In this document: positions 35,330-48,829 of the stretch, piece by piece
How positions within the stretch are numbered: position 1 is the stretch's first letter
Layout of the letters: every line of letters begins with the position of its first letter
DNA from: Rhyacophila brunnea
Taxonomy: Eukaryota > Arthropoda > Insecta > Trichoptera > Rhyacophilidae
NCBI GenBank assembly: GCA_022495005.1
Contig: JAGYXB010000018.1
Location: 1,364,001-1,428,000 of the forward strand
Reading direction: 5' to 3'
DNA length: 64,000 bases
Made by a program: the position numbers and the translations under genes
The notes under the pieces: generated by a model
What the model was told of the DNA's origin: nothing
Database searches by the model: none
What the model saw: only the letters and a program-made list of their open reading frames with translations

Positions 35330-37670
35330 AATCACTGAGCGACATTTCTGACCTATTACCATTCCATCGGCTTGGTGGACGTTATTACCTCGTGTACTTT
35401 TATTTGGTTCTTTCTATTGACTTTAAAACAGAGTTTTTGTTTATTTCTATGATCATTGAGTTAGTTATGTTATATTTTTTTCAGGTTATGAATCCTTATC
35501 TTCAAAAAGAAACTAAGATAAATTATTTCCGAAGTAAAAACTTAATTATTATTTTAGAAAGCGAGACTTGACAGAAAGTTAGCTTGCATTGTGTCAATCT
35601 ATGTTTTCTTTTTTGCCCACTAGTGGCGTTTAGGCTAATAGGCGGAATTTTGTCTGAAATCCAGATATTTATTCAATTTTGTTGTAGCCATTCCCATTCG
35701 GATAGCGAAAAAGGTATCGTGATGTACACCTATAACTTTTAACTGGTGGTATGCAGAAAGCATGTATATGCGCTCTACAAATTCCGTACGCGCAAGGCCG
35801 GCCATAGAAAATGAGCGTGTATACACGCTGTACTTTACAGTCATTATACTAGCCCCGGTCGATTTTTTATATAATTAAATATGCTGTACAGTGAATGCCA
35901 TCTTCTGGAATCAGGGTGTTAACCGAAATACAAGTATTTGTAATACACCTTCTTTTCATATATTTACAAACCATATAATAATATGTTCATAAGGCTTAAT
36001 TCTCAGCCCGCCGGATACGGCCATGCTAATACCTCCCTGCATTCAATGGGTTTTAAAGCTGACCGTTGCCAATCAGGGGGAATTATGCAAAACTTTTTTT
36101 GTCTTTTGGATTTGTTTATGCCGATAATCTTGGGAGAGATCCTGATGCTTCTATTATTCTCTAGATTCTAGAGAAATGTGCTTTATGGACTATCGGAAAC
36201 CTTCTCGTAATCTATAATGTAGTATTAATAAAACAGTAATATGAGAAAGAATATACGTACACGTCATAATCAGCAAAGAATTATTAATATATTTAAACAG
36301 TATATTGATAAAATTAATTCTACCATTGACAATCCAATTATTAAAAACTTAATCAACATAATGTGTGCACAAAAATAAACCAATAATCATACAATGCCAA
36401 TATTTTTAATAAACCCATGAATACATACTACTTCAGTATATAATAATGTAGAAATAAATAATAGTTATGCTTCTAGCTTTATTTTAAAAGTTTTAACAAA
36501 TATAATGCAGAGTTATTATTTTAAAACAAAAAAATAATGAAAGGCCATCGGTCAAATTAGTTTAATAATCTACAAATTTTAATAAGGTTCAAATCTATTC
36601 TCAAATATTTCACAATTATTTATAGATGCTTCTTTTACGAAACACTTTACCCATAATATCAAATACGTATTTATATCTAACATATTTTGATATTTCACGT
36701 CATTATTAGAGATCAAATAGTTTTTAATATATATATATTTTTTTTTGTATGCTCCGAGGCTACGCGACATTAATGTGATGTGTGAATATACCCTTCTCTT
36801 GTTAAATTTTCATAAGGACAGCGCTTTGTCAATCAGATATGTTAGACTTGTAATAATGATGTGTAGGTACCACGTTATTTAAATAGAATATCAGCCAATC
36901 AAATGTCTGGTTCGATCACACGCTTTCACATTTAACTATTTATTGTCACTGGTTTATTTGTGTATTATTTATAGAGTAGAGCACACCTAGAATATAATGG
37001 TCATAATATTATAACAATTTGAAAGGTAAATTAATATTATTGCGCTGAAGTGAAGTATATGAAATACTTAACTAGAAAGAAACATAACAATCAAAACCGT
37101 CAAAACTACATTGTCTGTTTTAAATAGTTCTTCACTTAAATCATAACAAAAACTAAATAAAAATTAATTATTTTTTAAAAAATATGCTTAGTTGAAAATT
37201 TGACAAAGATTTTTAGAATTGGTTTCAGAAGCGACAGGTTGAACGTATAGCCAGTGATATAAATTGTTACGTTAATGGTAGATATTTAATTACTAATCTC
37301 ATTAAACAATACAAAAAAATATATTATGGGTTATCACTTGGTATTTACAACATATAGATATTGTTTCTACGATACGTGTTTCGGTCACTTGATATTTTTT
37401 TCAAGTATGCATACCAAAAATACATTATTAAGTTTGTGTAGAGTTACGGGAAATTTGTGTAAGTATTATTAAAATGTTTAAAAAAAACTCACCAAGTAAA
37501 CAAAACGTGTCGTAGATAAAATATTTGTAATATGTGAATGTCCATTTAATATTATGTTATCACTAAGTAACTGCTGACTCTCTTAAAAACATTCAAAATA
37601 ATGTTAAATGCAGATTTTATGTCGTCCGATGGACTAAAATTATTTTTATTAAATAAAAACCTTACCTGAC
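35330..37670. other. AT-rich spacer with one GC patch
   Basis: No supported gene. A GC-richer patch at 36000-36095 (CAGCCCGCCGGATACGGCC) and another at 35640-35860 are probably old transposon pieces that I cannot name. Short frames over them have no recognisable product. Confidence 0.4.
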
Positions 37671-37685
37671 CTAACGTTATAAAAC

Positions 37686-37898
37686 CAACGCTCGAAATGG
37701 AATATTTTACGAACCGGAGCCTTCAATAATTTTACGAAAATATTAATATTTATAAAAATAAGTGTGTTAGATTCTTAAATTATATGGCAAATCTAGCTGA
37801 GACGGTCAAATTAATATATTCAAAGACGGAGCGATAATTTTGGGGATTTTACGAACAGGAACGGCACTCCGGTGCGCTTCGGTCCATTTGGAGTCCTG
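37686..37898. mobile_element. hAT-like MITE, family A, with perfect 8-bp TSD
   Basis: This 213-bp element starts CAACGCTCGAAATGG and ends CCATTTGGAGTCCTG, inverted versions of the family A terminus. The sub-terminal words TTTTACGAACCGGAGCC and TTTTACGAACAGGAACGG also recur. The 8-mer TATAAAAC lies on both sides (37678-37685 and 37899-37906). An exact 8-bp duplication is diagnostic of hAT transposition. It has no coding capacity. Confidence 0.9.
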
Positions 37899-37909
37899 TA
37901 TAAAACAAA

Positions 37910-39560
37910 TAGTATTTAATTGCGGAATTAACAGATTATATAAATATAAACAATTACATATTATACTGTTTGGAAATCACAGCTCAAATTAAAAATTAAC
38001 GTAATATATTTTAACGAAAATAGGTATTAGGTAATCTAAGAATAGAATCGGTAGATACCTTTCACGAAATTCCCTGGGCCATGAATGGGTTTGTGCCATG
38101 AATGGGAATTATTTGTAATAAACAAACCAAGTAACCCCATCTAAACTATTAATAATAGTACTAATATAATAGGTAAACTAACCACATGAACCTGAATAAT
38201 TCATATAATTGGCATTGTCTATGTAAATATTGTAATAGTATGATAATTATTATTATTCAAACTCTGAATTATTAACCATTTGAAATACAATGTGGGACAA
38301 GATTTATTATTATTGTGTAATTTTATTTACATAATATTTCATTCAAATATGATTGAGCTTTGCCAGTGTTATTTAGTGTAGGTATATAGGAAACAGTGAT
38401 GTGTAATAGAAGAGATATGTTTTTTAACAGTTGTGTATTTTAGTAATTTGAATGTTATTAACGTGGTATATATACTTTTAAATGAAATGAAATAAAATAT
38501 ACTTACAGTAAGTTACAGAATTGTAAAGTTCTACATAACTTTGATTAGGAATCAATAGTAAAATTTAATATCCGTTTAGTGTCTGCCATTTTTTTGACTT
38601 GATGACACACAGGTGAAAATAAATTTGTTTCGTCGCATAAAAAATACGATTTCAAAAAATAATTAATTAATATTTCAAAAATAAAAAATCAAAGTCTTAG
38701 TATATATAACAACAAAATAATACTATTTTAGTAGTACCACTTCCGAAGGTAATGGAGAGGAGTTTTTGGTACTACCTCTCACTGTGTTTGGTGTAGGATA
38801 ACATTATCTGCTGTTTGTTACTTCAGATGATAAAAAACACGGATGGTTGCATAGAAAATGGCGAGATTTAATTACTGGATAATGATTACAGTTGTTACAT
38901 TGTTATAAATTACACAATATTTGTCTATGACAGTACCACGTGAATCAAACGTCCGATAAGGTCTGCGATTTTTTTTTACAAGCTCGTTTATCGCTATAAT
39001 CTAAAAATAGAACAGCATATCTCACTCCAGCGAATCAAAAACAAGTAGGATCATATGGTAGATCCGCGCTGTCCTTAACATGTTTCATATTGGAAACACA
39101 TATTATTATTATTATTAATAATAATAAATAATTACATTTTTATTGGATGATATTTCTAAGAATCTTCCCGATAATAATTCCGGCCTTTTTAGGTTTCCAT
39201 GAAATTTGATTCATATGGGATGAAACCTTTTCATGGTGTTAGTAGTTTGAGAAAAACATGTCAAAAAGCGACTAAAAATGCGTTACATAGACACATACGT
39301 TACATATCAATTCCCCCATTCATAATCATTCCAAACGGTTACAAAGATTTATTGAGTACAGTTGCGAATTGATGATATTGATTCCAATCCGCACCCTCAA
39401 TGCTGACAACTCTGACTCTGAAAATTAGGTTTTGTAAATACAGGATCGTTTACAGGGAGTATATTCAATTTTCCGTACCTGTATCTACTGTCGTATCTTG
39501 AGAAAATATTGATGACTCGGTTGTAGTCAAGAATAGAACGATAAGTCATAAAAAAATACG
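37910..39560. other. AT-rich spacer, no gene seen
   Basis: A short direct repeat of TGCCATGAATGGG occurs at 38070-38108, and an AAT/ATT palindrome at 39104-39130. A patch at 38725-38795 is more balanced in composition but not recognised. Confidence 0.45.
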
Positions 39561-39569
39561 TAGAAAATC

Positions 39570-40290
39570 ATGTGTATTGTTAAAAAAAAAATCGGTTAGG
39601 TACATGTTCAAATACGCGCGTTATCATAATTTTACTCCCTACTTCAATTATAGTTTGTCAATTTATGGCTACGGCCATATATTGTAGCTTAACCACTGGG
39701 GAATGCCAAAAGAAATGGCGTATTTAAAAAAAACACTACCTTATTCTTAGGTCAATAATTATTATAAAGCAATGATTATTCATAGAATGTTTATCACAAT
39801 TGAATGGTAAAAACATAGTTTATAATTAGTATCTTTGGAATTTTCTTTAAATGTGTTAATCTTGCCCATTTTTTGAAAAATAAAATGCCTAATTCTTGTC
39901 AAATTTGGGATCACAGAGATTATCAATATAATTTTTTATCGTAAACATTTCACTATAATAATGTCGATATAAATTATACTAATGGTTTTATAAATGCGTC
40001 TAAAAATTAATAAATGTAAAAAATCTTAACACTACTGCACATTTATGTACTGAAATATGACTATATTCTAAAACATTAGAGCGAGAGGCTTAAAAGAATA
40101 CTATTTTATGTTATAAAAACACTTTATGCAGTCATTAAATGTTTAAAATAAATATAAAGAATAATAAGGCTTCAAAATTATATAAATAGATTATCTACAA
40201 CGTTTAATGTATGTCCAGGATCACGCTTTGAAAATAGAAAAAAAAGCTCCATTTTGACCCACGCTGAGCACGTCCGCCCTTAAGGTTTTC
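39570..40290. mobile_element. TIR element E, copy 2 (inverted, one end missing)
   Basis: It is the reverse complement of 18100-18790, sharing GCTACGGCCATATATTGTAG, the block around GGGATCACAGAGATTATC and the right-hand end with GCTCCATTTTGAC near 40244. The opposite inverted end is absent at the left. There, TTAAAAAAAAAATCGGTTAGG lies in the opposite sense to its counterpart in copy 1, which suggests an internal inversion or rearrangement. Confidence 0.75.
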
Positions 40291-40315
40291 AAATCATTCA
40301 TCAATTATGTCTCTA

Positions 40316-40342
40316 ATATATATATATATATATATTATATTA
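40316..40342. repeat. (AT)n microsatellite
   Basis: A run of about 13 AT units at the right-hand flank of TIR element E copy 2. Confidence 0.8.
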
Positions 40343-41212
40343 TGGAGTTCTAAACGGCTTGACAATATTTTGTGATTATCTCGAAATAGTAACGTTGACA
40401 CCGATAACCGCATCTACTAAATTCGTCAATTTAATACCAAGCCATCTAGAATAAAGATAGCATGGTACACCTTTCATATCTATCTATAAACAATTCAACC
40501 TCAGTCTCTGAGTTATAAAGTTCACTCTGTGTTCTTTTACATACCACATTTTACGCAAAGCACATAATGTTGTGGTAAATCGAGCTTTACTTGTTTGACT
40601 ACGTGACTTTTCCGAAGAAAGCCAAGTAATTTAGTTTACTGTTACATGTGGCCTTTAATCATTTTTCATATCGAGGAAAGTGTGAGTACCTACATGTTGA
40701 CATTTATCTTTGATACAGAGTATACGATGGATTTCATTAATATTGGAAATATCGATATTAATTACATTGTTATCAAGTAATGTTTAACATTTAAATTTAT
40801 ATGTTTATTAATATTTAATTAATTTGAAGACGTAGATGTTTAATTACTTATGTACTTTTGATAGTTTTCATTCTACTATTTTATATCTATAATTAAAAGA
40901 TATTAATATTCTGGTCAATACTATATTATAGTATTATATTCATTCATTAAAATTATATAGTGGCAGTTAATCGATGAGAAAAACAATAAAACACTGTAGA
41001 CAGAATATTATGACACAAACCAAAAGTGAAGCTTTTTGTGATAGCCAGGGAACACAAAAATAACCAAAGTTGGCTACCTTGTGGGTATTGAGAATATAAG
41101 AGTTTTATTCACAACTGTTAAGAAATATGAAATTAACTTAAATACGTGTTAAAGAATATTTTATAATTTTTAATAGTTACGTATGTATCGTATTATAATA
41201 TGAATTAAAGAG

Positions 41213-41290
41213 GCGGCTCTCGTGGTGCAATGCGGAAGGCGCTGGGCTTCCATCCAGGAGCTCTGGGTTCAATCCCGGTGAGGACACAAT
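41213..41290 (+). repeat. tRNA-like sequence (SINE head or tRNA pseudogene)
   Basis: GGCGGCTCTCGTGGTGCAAT followed about 50 bp later by GGGTTCAATCCCGG gives A- and B-box-like elements. The T arm and anticodon arm fold poorly (a six-base T loop and a four-pair anticodon stem), and the acceptor ends do not pair, so it is unlikely to be a working tRNA. It differs from SINE families 1 and 2 and may be a third family. Confidence 0.45.
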
Positions 41291-42019
41291 ATATTTATCT
41301 GATGTTCTCAAAGCCTGAGTGTTTGTGATTATTCAAAATTACTGACAACCGCTTTGTACGAAAAAGCAAGGAGATGGTGATTAATAATAAAAAATATGCA
41401 TTAAAGATTGTGACGTTCAAAACGAGCATGCAATAGTGGTAATATTTGTGGACATTTTTGACGATTTGTATTTATTTTATTATGACGTATTATGGTTTGA
41501 ATGTCATTTTTATAAACCAAATCTGGTTTCAATGTCAGTTTATGGTGACTATAGTTCTAACAATTGATTTTTTCTGATGTGACACTATTTTTGTTTATAA
41601 ATATGTCTGAAAGAGTAAATTCAAATGATGTTTAATATAAAACACAGTCATATAGAAGATGGAAAAAACAAAATACACCGCAACAGTTCTCAAACTATCA
41701 CCATTTTTGTTGACTGACAAGAGGGTTACCAATTGCATCATATTATAGGCTATTTAAAGCGCAAGAACAATAGAGGATGACAAAAAGATTTTTTTAAATT
41801 TTATTTAGATGAAAAAACAATTCATATTGATCTTTAATTCATTAGTATTAATGTATACTGATATGATGAATTATTGACTATGAAATCGGCAGAGGTAGTA
41901 TTACTAACATAGGTAAATAATAATAATATAGTCTATCATCTAGTTAAGGTGAAAAGAAATTTCTCAAAAGGTCTACTAGGATAATATAAATTTTCGACAA
42001 AAAGTTCGAACAAAAAATA

Positions 42020-42286
42020 TCACCAAACGAAGCCAAAACTCGGTTTGCAGTGGAAACTGGTCGTGCAATATGATTGTGTGATTAAGGCTGACCTTTTTTC
42101 CTTTCCATGATCAGATTTAGGATTTGAGAAGAAAATATTATATCCCTTGTCACGTAAATATTGGTTTAAAAAAATCGCACCGCTTGTCACGAGTCGTAAC
42201 TTACTGTCTACTCTACTTTTAAAGATGTCGCTATATTGATTTTTCTTATTTTTTTGGACTTTATCAACTCTGACGATAATATTCAT
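42020..42286 (-). CDS. 88-codon open frame, unidentified
   Basis: An ATG-started minus-strand frame encodes a basic, mixed peptide (SKLRLVTSGAIFLNQYLRDK is visible). No signal peptide or known domain is recognised. Composition is slightly above background. It is listed because the amino-acid mix is less AT-driven than in most frames here; chance remains likely. Confidence 0.18.
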   Translation of the reverse strand: MNIIVRVDKVQKNKKNQYSDIFKSRVDSKLRLVTSGAIFLNQYLRDKGYNIFFSNPKSDHGKEKRSALITQSYCTTSFHCKPSFGFVW

Positions 42287-42671
42287 ATCATTTGAGAAAG
42301 TTCTTCGGGAAAGAGCCTTCTAAAAAAGTTTAAAAAAAGTTCAGAATTACTTCATTTCAGAGATGTTTTTAACATCTAAAAAAAAATATCTGCCTATATC
42401 AGGTACCATAGATACAATTAATTATATTTCACAATCGTTAAAATAAATTTATTGGGTATGCAATGTTAAAAATAATATACCTTTAGAGCTTTCAATATGC
42501 TTACTTATTATTTTGATTAGATTTCACTTTGACATACAAATTTTTAATGATATGAAAATATGCATGTTCCGCATGGTGTGAATAGCACAAGAGAAACCAA
42601 TACATAATGAGGCAATTTTATCTTGCAGAACACGTATATATAAATATATATAGTTTGATGGATGTAGGTAC

Positions 42672-42764
42672 ATAACAGAAAAGAACTAAAGACCATGAAG
42701 AGTAGAAAGAGCTAGGCCTTGCCTTCGCCCAGCAGTCAATTAACCCCAGCTGATAATAATGATG
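42672..42764 (+). mobile_element. RTE-type LINE 3' tail fragment
   Basis: The segment ending CCCAGCTGATAATAATGATG matches the last 90 bp of the RTE family, including CCAGCAGTCAATTAACCCCAG before the tail. Confidence 0.6.
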
Positions 42765-43602
42765 ATATTTGAATTCTTAGTTACAATTATTTTGCTTTAC
42801 TGTAACCAAAAAAATCAGTTTTAGAGAATCAGACTAATCATTCATAGACTTAAATGTTTCAATTTAAGACAATATTATGTCGTATTAAATAATTATTTTG
42901 ACATGTAGTGAATAGGACATCAATTTTATAAATGCACCATTTACCAAGTAAACAATGCATCTTTTCAAAAGCTTTCTTGAACTGCTCTTCGTGAAACCAC
43001 AGCGATTGTTGTAGATCTAAAATACAGGTCAGTGATTGATTAATTTTATATAGACTTTGATCAGCGCTCGTTAAATATATTGTAAGGCAGTGGCATTTAT
43101 AGTATGAGTTAGATGAAAGAAAACGAAACGTGTCGCATCTGTACCAATTTTGATCTATTTATGTTTATAAGGGTGGGTAGGCTACGATTACATTGTAAGA
43201 ACGAGAGCTCTTTACGGGGTCTACGAAATAACTTTGGTTGGCACTCGATGCCTATACCACTATTGTAAGAAATAGGTGGATAAGGATGTAGTAAATGTTC
43301 TGAGACATGCTGGAAAAAAAGAATACTAAGATGGAGAATATACGACAATCTAAGTAATTGAAAATGTATCAACATTTTGTGGGTAAGTTATTCAGTATTA
43401 AAAAAGCAATTTTTAGAAAGCCATTACAGTAGAAATTTTGTTAAAGTTCTGTACCAACAAATAAACAATTTTTTATTTATAAATTAAGTCATTCATTATT
43501 TATGAGTAGGTACTGTATTTTACGTCATAGTTTATCTTATGTTAAAATTATTATCAATACCAACGAGTGAAGATAAAAAAAGGAGCTAAGTAATATAATA
43601 TC

Positions 43603-44000
43603 CCGTTTACACGTGCATGGATTTACTGCTGATAGTACGTATTATCGAAGCCACGACAGGAAAATGCACGTGTAAACACGTATTATCGTGCAATCTGTAC
43701 GATTGCATGCATGTATTAAATAAGTTCAGGAGCTTCTGAATTTTCACGTAATAAATGATACTTGCATAGCGGTGGGCATGCGAAGTGGAACGATAGTGGG
43801 GAACCTGTCTGAAGGAATACGAACTACACCGCACAGCATATTTTGGCAACTACCGATTATCAATGAACTTGTCCGAACCTGTCTGAACCTGTCTGAATCT
43901 ATCAAATAGCAATAAGATGATAAAAATAGCGTCTCACTTACGCTTGGAAATGAGATTGTAGATACAGTCAGCGCTTTTACGTGTAAACAGTTATTATTGC
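43603..44000. mobile_element. TIR element J (about 400 bp)
   Basis: CCCGTTTACACGTGCATGG at the left is inverted at the right as TTTTACGTGTAAACAG. Inside, GCACGTGTAAACACGTATTATCG repeats the end word, and GAACCTGTCTGAACCTGTCTGA near 43877 is a short tandem repeat. Reading frames on the minus strand cross the whole element and are not considered genes. Confidence 0.6.
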
Positions 44001-44916
44001 GATATATTAAATACAAATGAATAGGAATTCATATATAATTGAACTGAAAAGATAGAGATTTTAATGTGAAAATCATGAAGATTGGGCAGAAATGAGAGTA
44101 TAAAATATTTCTGTTAAATAAAATATAATGTATACTAAGTAAGCTATATTTAAAATACATTGTTATTATTTTTGCAGTAACAATGGCCATTGTTATAATA
44201 TAGAGTTACTAAATTAACTAAAATATATAAGGTATATTATTTTTGATATTGTGTATAAGATTTATAAGGACGAACTTTACTATGAATATGAATAAATAAC
44301 TTCTCTAACCGTGTTGTTTGCGTGACTGAACCAATGAAAGAATACAATAATTGTTTTTTCAACCATCGATAGAATTATTCTCCATTGATATGAAAATGAA
44401 CAAGATGGAAAAACACACTCCGTGTAAAGTGCATTATCGCAAAGCTTTCGAGCATGCAACAGACCGTGATAATTGTCATATACATTGTGCCTCAGTACAC
44501 TCAAGTCAAGCTTTCCCAAGGCATGCGATTTTCGTAACAGTGGTTTTTCCACTCGCCACCCTTTTATTAGAAAACTGAAAAGTATTTAGGCTTCTCGGAA
44601 GGAGAGCGGGGATCAGACATTGAAATAAACCATCGATATAATATTCAAGTTAATAAAAAGTTACAAAGACATTATATTATAATGAGGTAATTGACTGCCC
44701 ATTGACTCATTTAGCACTGCAGATTTTTTTTCGAGACCACAATATAATTTGACATACAACCAAACAGTCAATTTTATAAATTATTAAATACACTACGCCA
44801 AAATTGTGTTATTTTTTACTAAATATTTTCATCATTTTATATACAAAATATGGTAGACTTGTACCGACATCGAAATATTCACATTTTAATGTTAACGTAG
44901 TTGAAAATTAATGTCA

Positions 44917-45113
44917 TTCCATTTTGGTTATTTTTGAGTAAGCTAGGTTCAAACATAATATTTGATCATTTTTTATTCTGTAAGGGTATGATTTCCATCA
45001 CATAATAACTTATATGTACTCAAAATAACACTTTAGAAAAATAATTGTAATCATTAGAATTAGAAATACTCAAATATTATGTTTGTACCTAGCTTACTAA
45101 AAAAAACAGAATG
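44917..45113. mobile_element. palindromic MITE I (about 200 bp)
   Basis: Two arms of about 45 bp are inverted copies: AGTAAGCTAGGTTCAAACAT at the left and ATGTTTGTACCTAGCTTACT at the right, bounded by CCATTTTGG and CAGAATGG. About 100 bp of unrelated sequence separates them. It would fold into a long hairpin. Confidence 0.72.
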
Positions 45114-45827
45114 GACTTGGTTCACTATGCATGTGAACCACTCATATATAGATGAATAGTCTCAAAAATAGCATACACATTTCATACGTAAATAATACTA
45201 AAATAAAATATCATAATGTTTCAATGCGCCAACATAAATATAACAGTTGTATTTTTTCTATGGATAACAAATGAAGGATACTGTAAAGTGTGATAAAAGA
45301 AGAAAATCATACGACTTTTCTAATAATTATATTGCAAACTTTATTGCATGATTTTTTTAAAAATTAGAATATGAATAAACACTATTTAAAATCTTCTTTT
45401 GAATCTTCTTTAAAAAATTATAAATAGAACAACAATAAGTTATTTATCATTATCTGTTTAAAGTATAAGATCAATGGCAACCAAGATACAATTTATATCT
45501 TTTTATTATAGTGTCTTCTCATAACGGACGTTGAAAATTATTAGTTACACAATAATAATTAAGATAATGGCCCAACTAAGCCAAGCCATTATTTACGTTT
45601 ATCAGGTAAATTACAAGAAACACCATTTGGTTTGTGAATCATCAGCATTTTGATGAGTAAGAACTTCTCAGGAGTAGTAGCCTAAAACTGAGGTTGCCAC
45701 ATATTCAAGTATGATTTATTAAGGTTACAGGACTTTATGTCACTTATAGAAAGGCACAATTGAATAATGGTAGGTACACAATAAATTAAAAATCTAATAT
45801 CGAATTGAAGAACAATTATTGAAGTGA

Positions 45828-46409
45828 AGAGATCTTCACGTTCGCGGTATAATTAATTTAAATTCAACATTGGCCTTTGTGATGACCAGGTCATACAGCC
45901 TGATATCCAAAAATGTTCGTAGGGATGACTTGAGCGACTCTTTTCTTAATGTATATATGCCAACTTGCAGCACTATTAGATTTTCCTGGCAACAAAGCTT
46001 TAAACAATCAGAAAGTTGCACATTAGTAAATGTTCACGTCATCGGTTCTTCAAAAAAGGTTTTCAACGGAGTTCAATGTTAAATAAATGACATATACATA
46101 TTCAGTTTTGAGTTTATTTTTTGGCGTATGTAATGAATCTATCCAATATTTAGAATGTTTTTTTTTTCTAGTATAATCATAGCTCACCTTTCTAGAGTAG
46201 TTTCGCATAGGCTTCGTGGGCAAAGTAACTCCTTCAACCGTGACGATGCTAGTATCACGCAAAGGCTCTTTATTATATGGCACAAGGGAAGATACTGGAA
46301 TTGTGTTTGCTAGGATATACCTCTACGCCGTAGACCCTCTACAATTTTCCGTAGAGACTATGGTTACCCTGGAACTTGATAATAGTATGGACCCGTATAG
46401 AATTTAATT
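45828..46409 (+). CDS. two adjoining coding-like segments, unidentified
   Basis: The first frame is open from 45828 to a TAA at 46081-46083 (85 codons, with four cysteines in the second half; MPTCSTIRFSWQQSF is visible). The second is open from 46205 to a TAA at 46405-46407 (about 67 codons; GIVFARIYLYAVDPLQFSVE is visible). About 120 bp of AT-rich sequence with two pyrimidine-rich tracts ending in TAG separates them and could be an intron, with a weak donor near 46059. Both peptides are beta-strand-like and compositionally ordinary. I do not recognise the family. Alternatives are the last two exons of a host gene or a relic of an inserted foreign (including viral) gene. Confidence 0.35.
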
Positions 46410-46918
46410 TGAGCAACAGGAGTAAATAGTAATTCACATGATAAAATATTTATTTCAAAGTAACTACGAGTATTATAAATCCTATTATACTTATAATAGG
46501 ACATGCGTGTCATGACACACTATGGGTTCAGTGGAATTAAATATCTGCTAATAATACAATACCACATAGAAATGTCTTTCTAAGAAAATTCATTGAGGGT
46601 TGTAGAGTACCTAGCAAGACCCTTTTTCACGTAGAAAATTTCTGATGAACACAACAAAACATTTATAGACTGAAAGATATATTTATATAAGTAAAGACTA
46701 ATAGGATACAGTTTTCGCTTCGTTTTCTAATTTTCAGTGTTTTTATATAATATATATTATATCATTAATGAAAACTGTTGAGTAAATGTTAAAGAAATAA
46801 AAGTGGTTTGTAACCATAGAATACTAGGAATATTGTAATAATATGAAATTACTAATATACGTAGGTAATTATTTTGTTTATACGCTTACAAATTAGACCG
46901 CTAATACATCGCACGTAG

Positions 46919-47668
46919 CAATGGCAAAGACTATATAAGGCAATTATTTAAAGCCTACCTTCTTAAGAAGAATAATTTTCAATTGCATATTGACATATTT
47001 ATATAATCACCTGATTATTTTATATTCTATAAAAATAATTTAATTTACCAACGACAGATGTCGTAGGTACAATATGTTGGAATGTATTATAAAGAGAACA
47101 AACCAATTTGAAAAAGTTTAAAAAAAAATCAATCCGACATCTATTTACCTCAAGGTAAATAAATGTCGGATTATTTCTCAAGGAATTCTGATATTTTTTC
47201 GTATGGACTTTACGCCACGTAATCTCAGTCAGTCAATCAAATTGTATGAAATATGATAGCTTTCTATCGCAGAGCCTAAAACTTTCGCGGATAATATTGT
47301 CAAACATGACTGCACTTTGTCCAAAATTATCAATAGTTAGATAATTTAAAAAAATAATTTCAATGGCATTTAATTGCATATTAATAAATATATGTACTTA
47401 GATTGTTTTTAAAAATAAGAATAAATTTTATCTAATGTTTTTTGATGTTTATAAATGTTTTGAAATTTAAACTCATCGCCCAATTTTATGTCGTCAGTGG
47501 GTTTTTGAAGTTTCATTGAATTGGTGTGTCGTTGTCATTAGCGTGTAGCTATTCATTAGCAGTAATACCGTAATATTTTCTTATTTCCCGTTAGTATACC
47601 TGACAAGTGTGCTCTTTTTCTCAGATCTCCAAATCCTAACTTTTCCAAAAGTCACCCGTCACCACTGA
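46919..47668. mobile_element. hAT-like non-autonomous TIR element, family B, copy 2
   Basis: It is homologous to 4169-4731 across most of its length, with worn ends CAATGGCAAAG and CACCACTGA. ACGTAG lies on both sides (46913-46918 and 47669-47674), six bases of a probable eight-base duplication. It carries extra internal sequence, including an inverted pair of AATCCGACATCTATTTACCT and AGGTAAATAAATGTCGGATT around 47130-47175 that would form a hairpin. Confidence 0.7.
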
Positions 47669-48636
47669 ACGTAGTTACATGCAATTTATTTTTACATAAA
47701 AAGTTTTCCCACGCCTCTAATTATTATAAGACGCATCAGTTAATCTATATTTAGCTCAGAGGTATGATATAAATTAAATCTCACAGTTTGTACGTCATGT
47801 ATGTTATAACAGTTATAAAGTTAAGAAATCTTGCACATAAAAAATCATTATTTTCACTACAAAAAACAAAGGATTTCGATAAAATATTTATCAGTGCACT
47901 AAAATAACGATAAGAAAGTGTGATTCGTTTGGATTGAGTAGATTAAATAATCATCAATTTTTAAATACACACATTTACGACGTCGGGAATTTTTAAGCAA
48001 TTAGTAAACAAAATTAAATGATTATTTTTTTAATTTTTCGACACAACTGAAATGCTCGTTAAACTGCAAATATTTCAGTTAATACACACTTCGTCATCTT
48101 TTTGGCTATCCACGGAATCATCAATGTTACATAATATGTAATATATGTATTATATTATAATGAAAATGTTTTTTTTTTTTAAATCGATAGCATTATCCAG
48201 TAAATAAATATAATTGATAGATATCCGTCAGATTTCATTAACCTGTCATAAATTATAAATGCACATTGCATGCAAAGAGTCGCATTCAATTACAAACAAA
48301 AGAGATAGATCTAAAAGCTAATGCGACAAAGAGAGACATACTCAATTATTGTGAGAAAGATATTTGAAAATAAGGTTTCAGATTAAGATAGTTTAGAATG
48401 TATGGAAATATTCGTATGATTAAACTTAGGTCTTTTATGCTTTTTAATCGTTTTATAGATAAAAAATAGCAAATAATGATGATGACAGCCAATTTTATTT
48501 TAATATTCTCAATCTCATACGTTTAATACAAGGTCACATCACAGAAACGGATGGAATTTATTAGCATTGTAAAGGAAAAGTTAAATAATATGGCTAACAG
48601 ATACCTACTTATAATATTTAAAAAAAAATGTTAAGT

Positions 48637-48795
48637 ACTATGCAAAAACATCTTCTTGGCTACGTAAGGAAGCGCTGTTGGCGACTAAATGAGAGGAGCT
48701 TTTTGTTTATAATAGAAATGCGGTTAAAAATGGGTGTAAAATATTATTTCACAGTTTTAACACGTAGCCAAGAAGATGTTTTCGCACTATAAGTA
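48637..48795. mobile_element. short MITE H with ~28-bp inverted ends
   Basis: AACATCTTCTTGGCTACGT at 48647-48665 is exactly inverted as ACGTAGCCAAGAAGATGTT at 48762-48780. The match extends outward with a few changes to TA-containing borders, as for Tc1/mariner-type MITEs. The interior is about 95 bp. Confidence 0.75.
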
Positions 48796-48829
48796 ATATT
48801 ATTTGAAATATATCAGCACGTGTCTTGAT

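Noticed and set aside
41213..41290. Functional tRNA gene
   Set aside because: A and B boxes are present, but the acceptor, anticodon and T arms do not fold into a normal cloverleaf.
43607..44016. Two overlapping minus-strand frames of 80 and 90 codons
   Set aside because: They cover TIR element J from end to end, including its inverted ends, so they are not independent genes.
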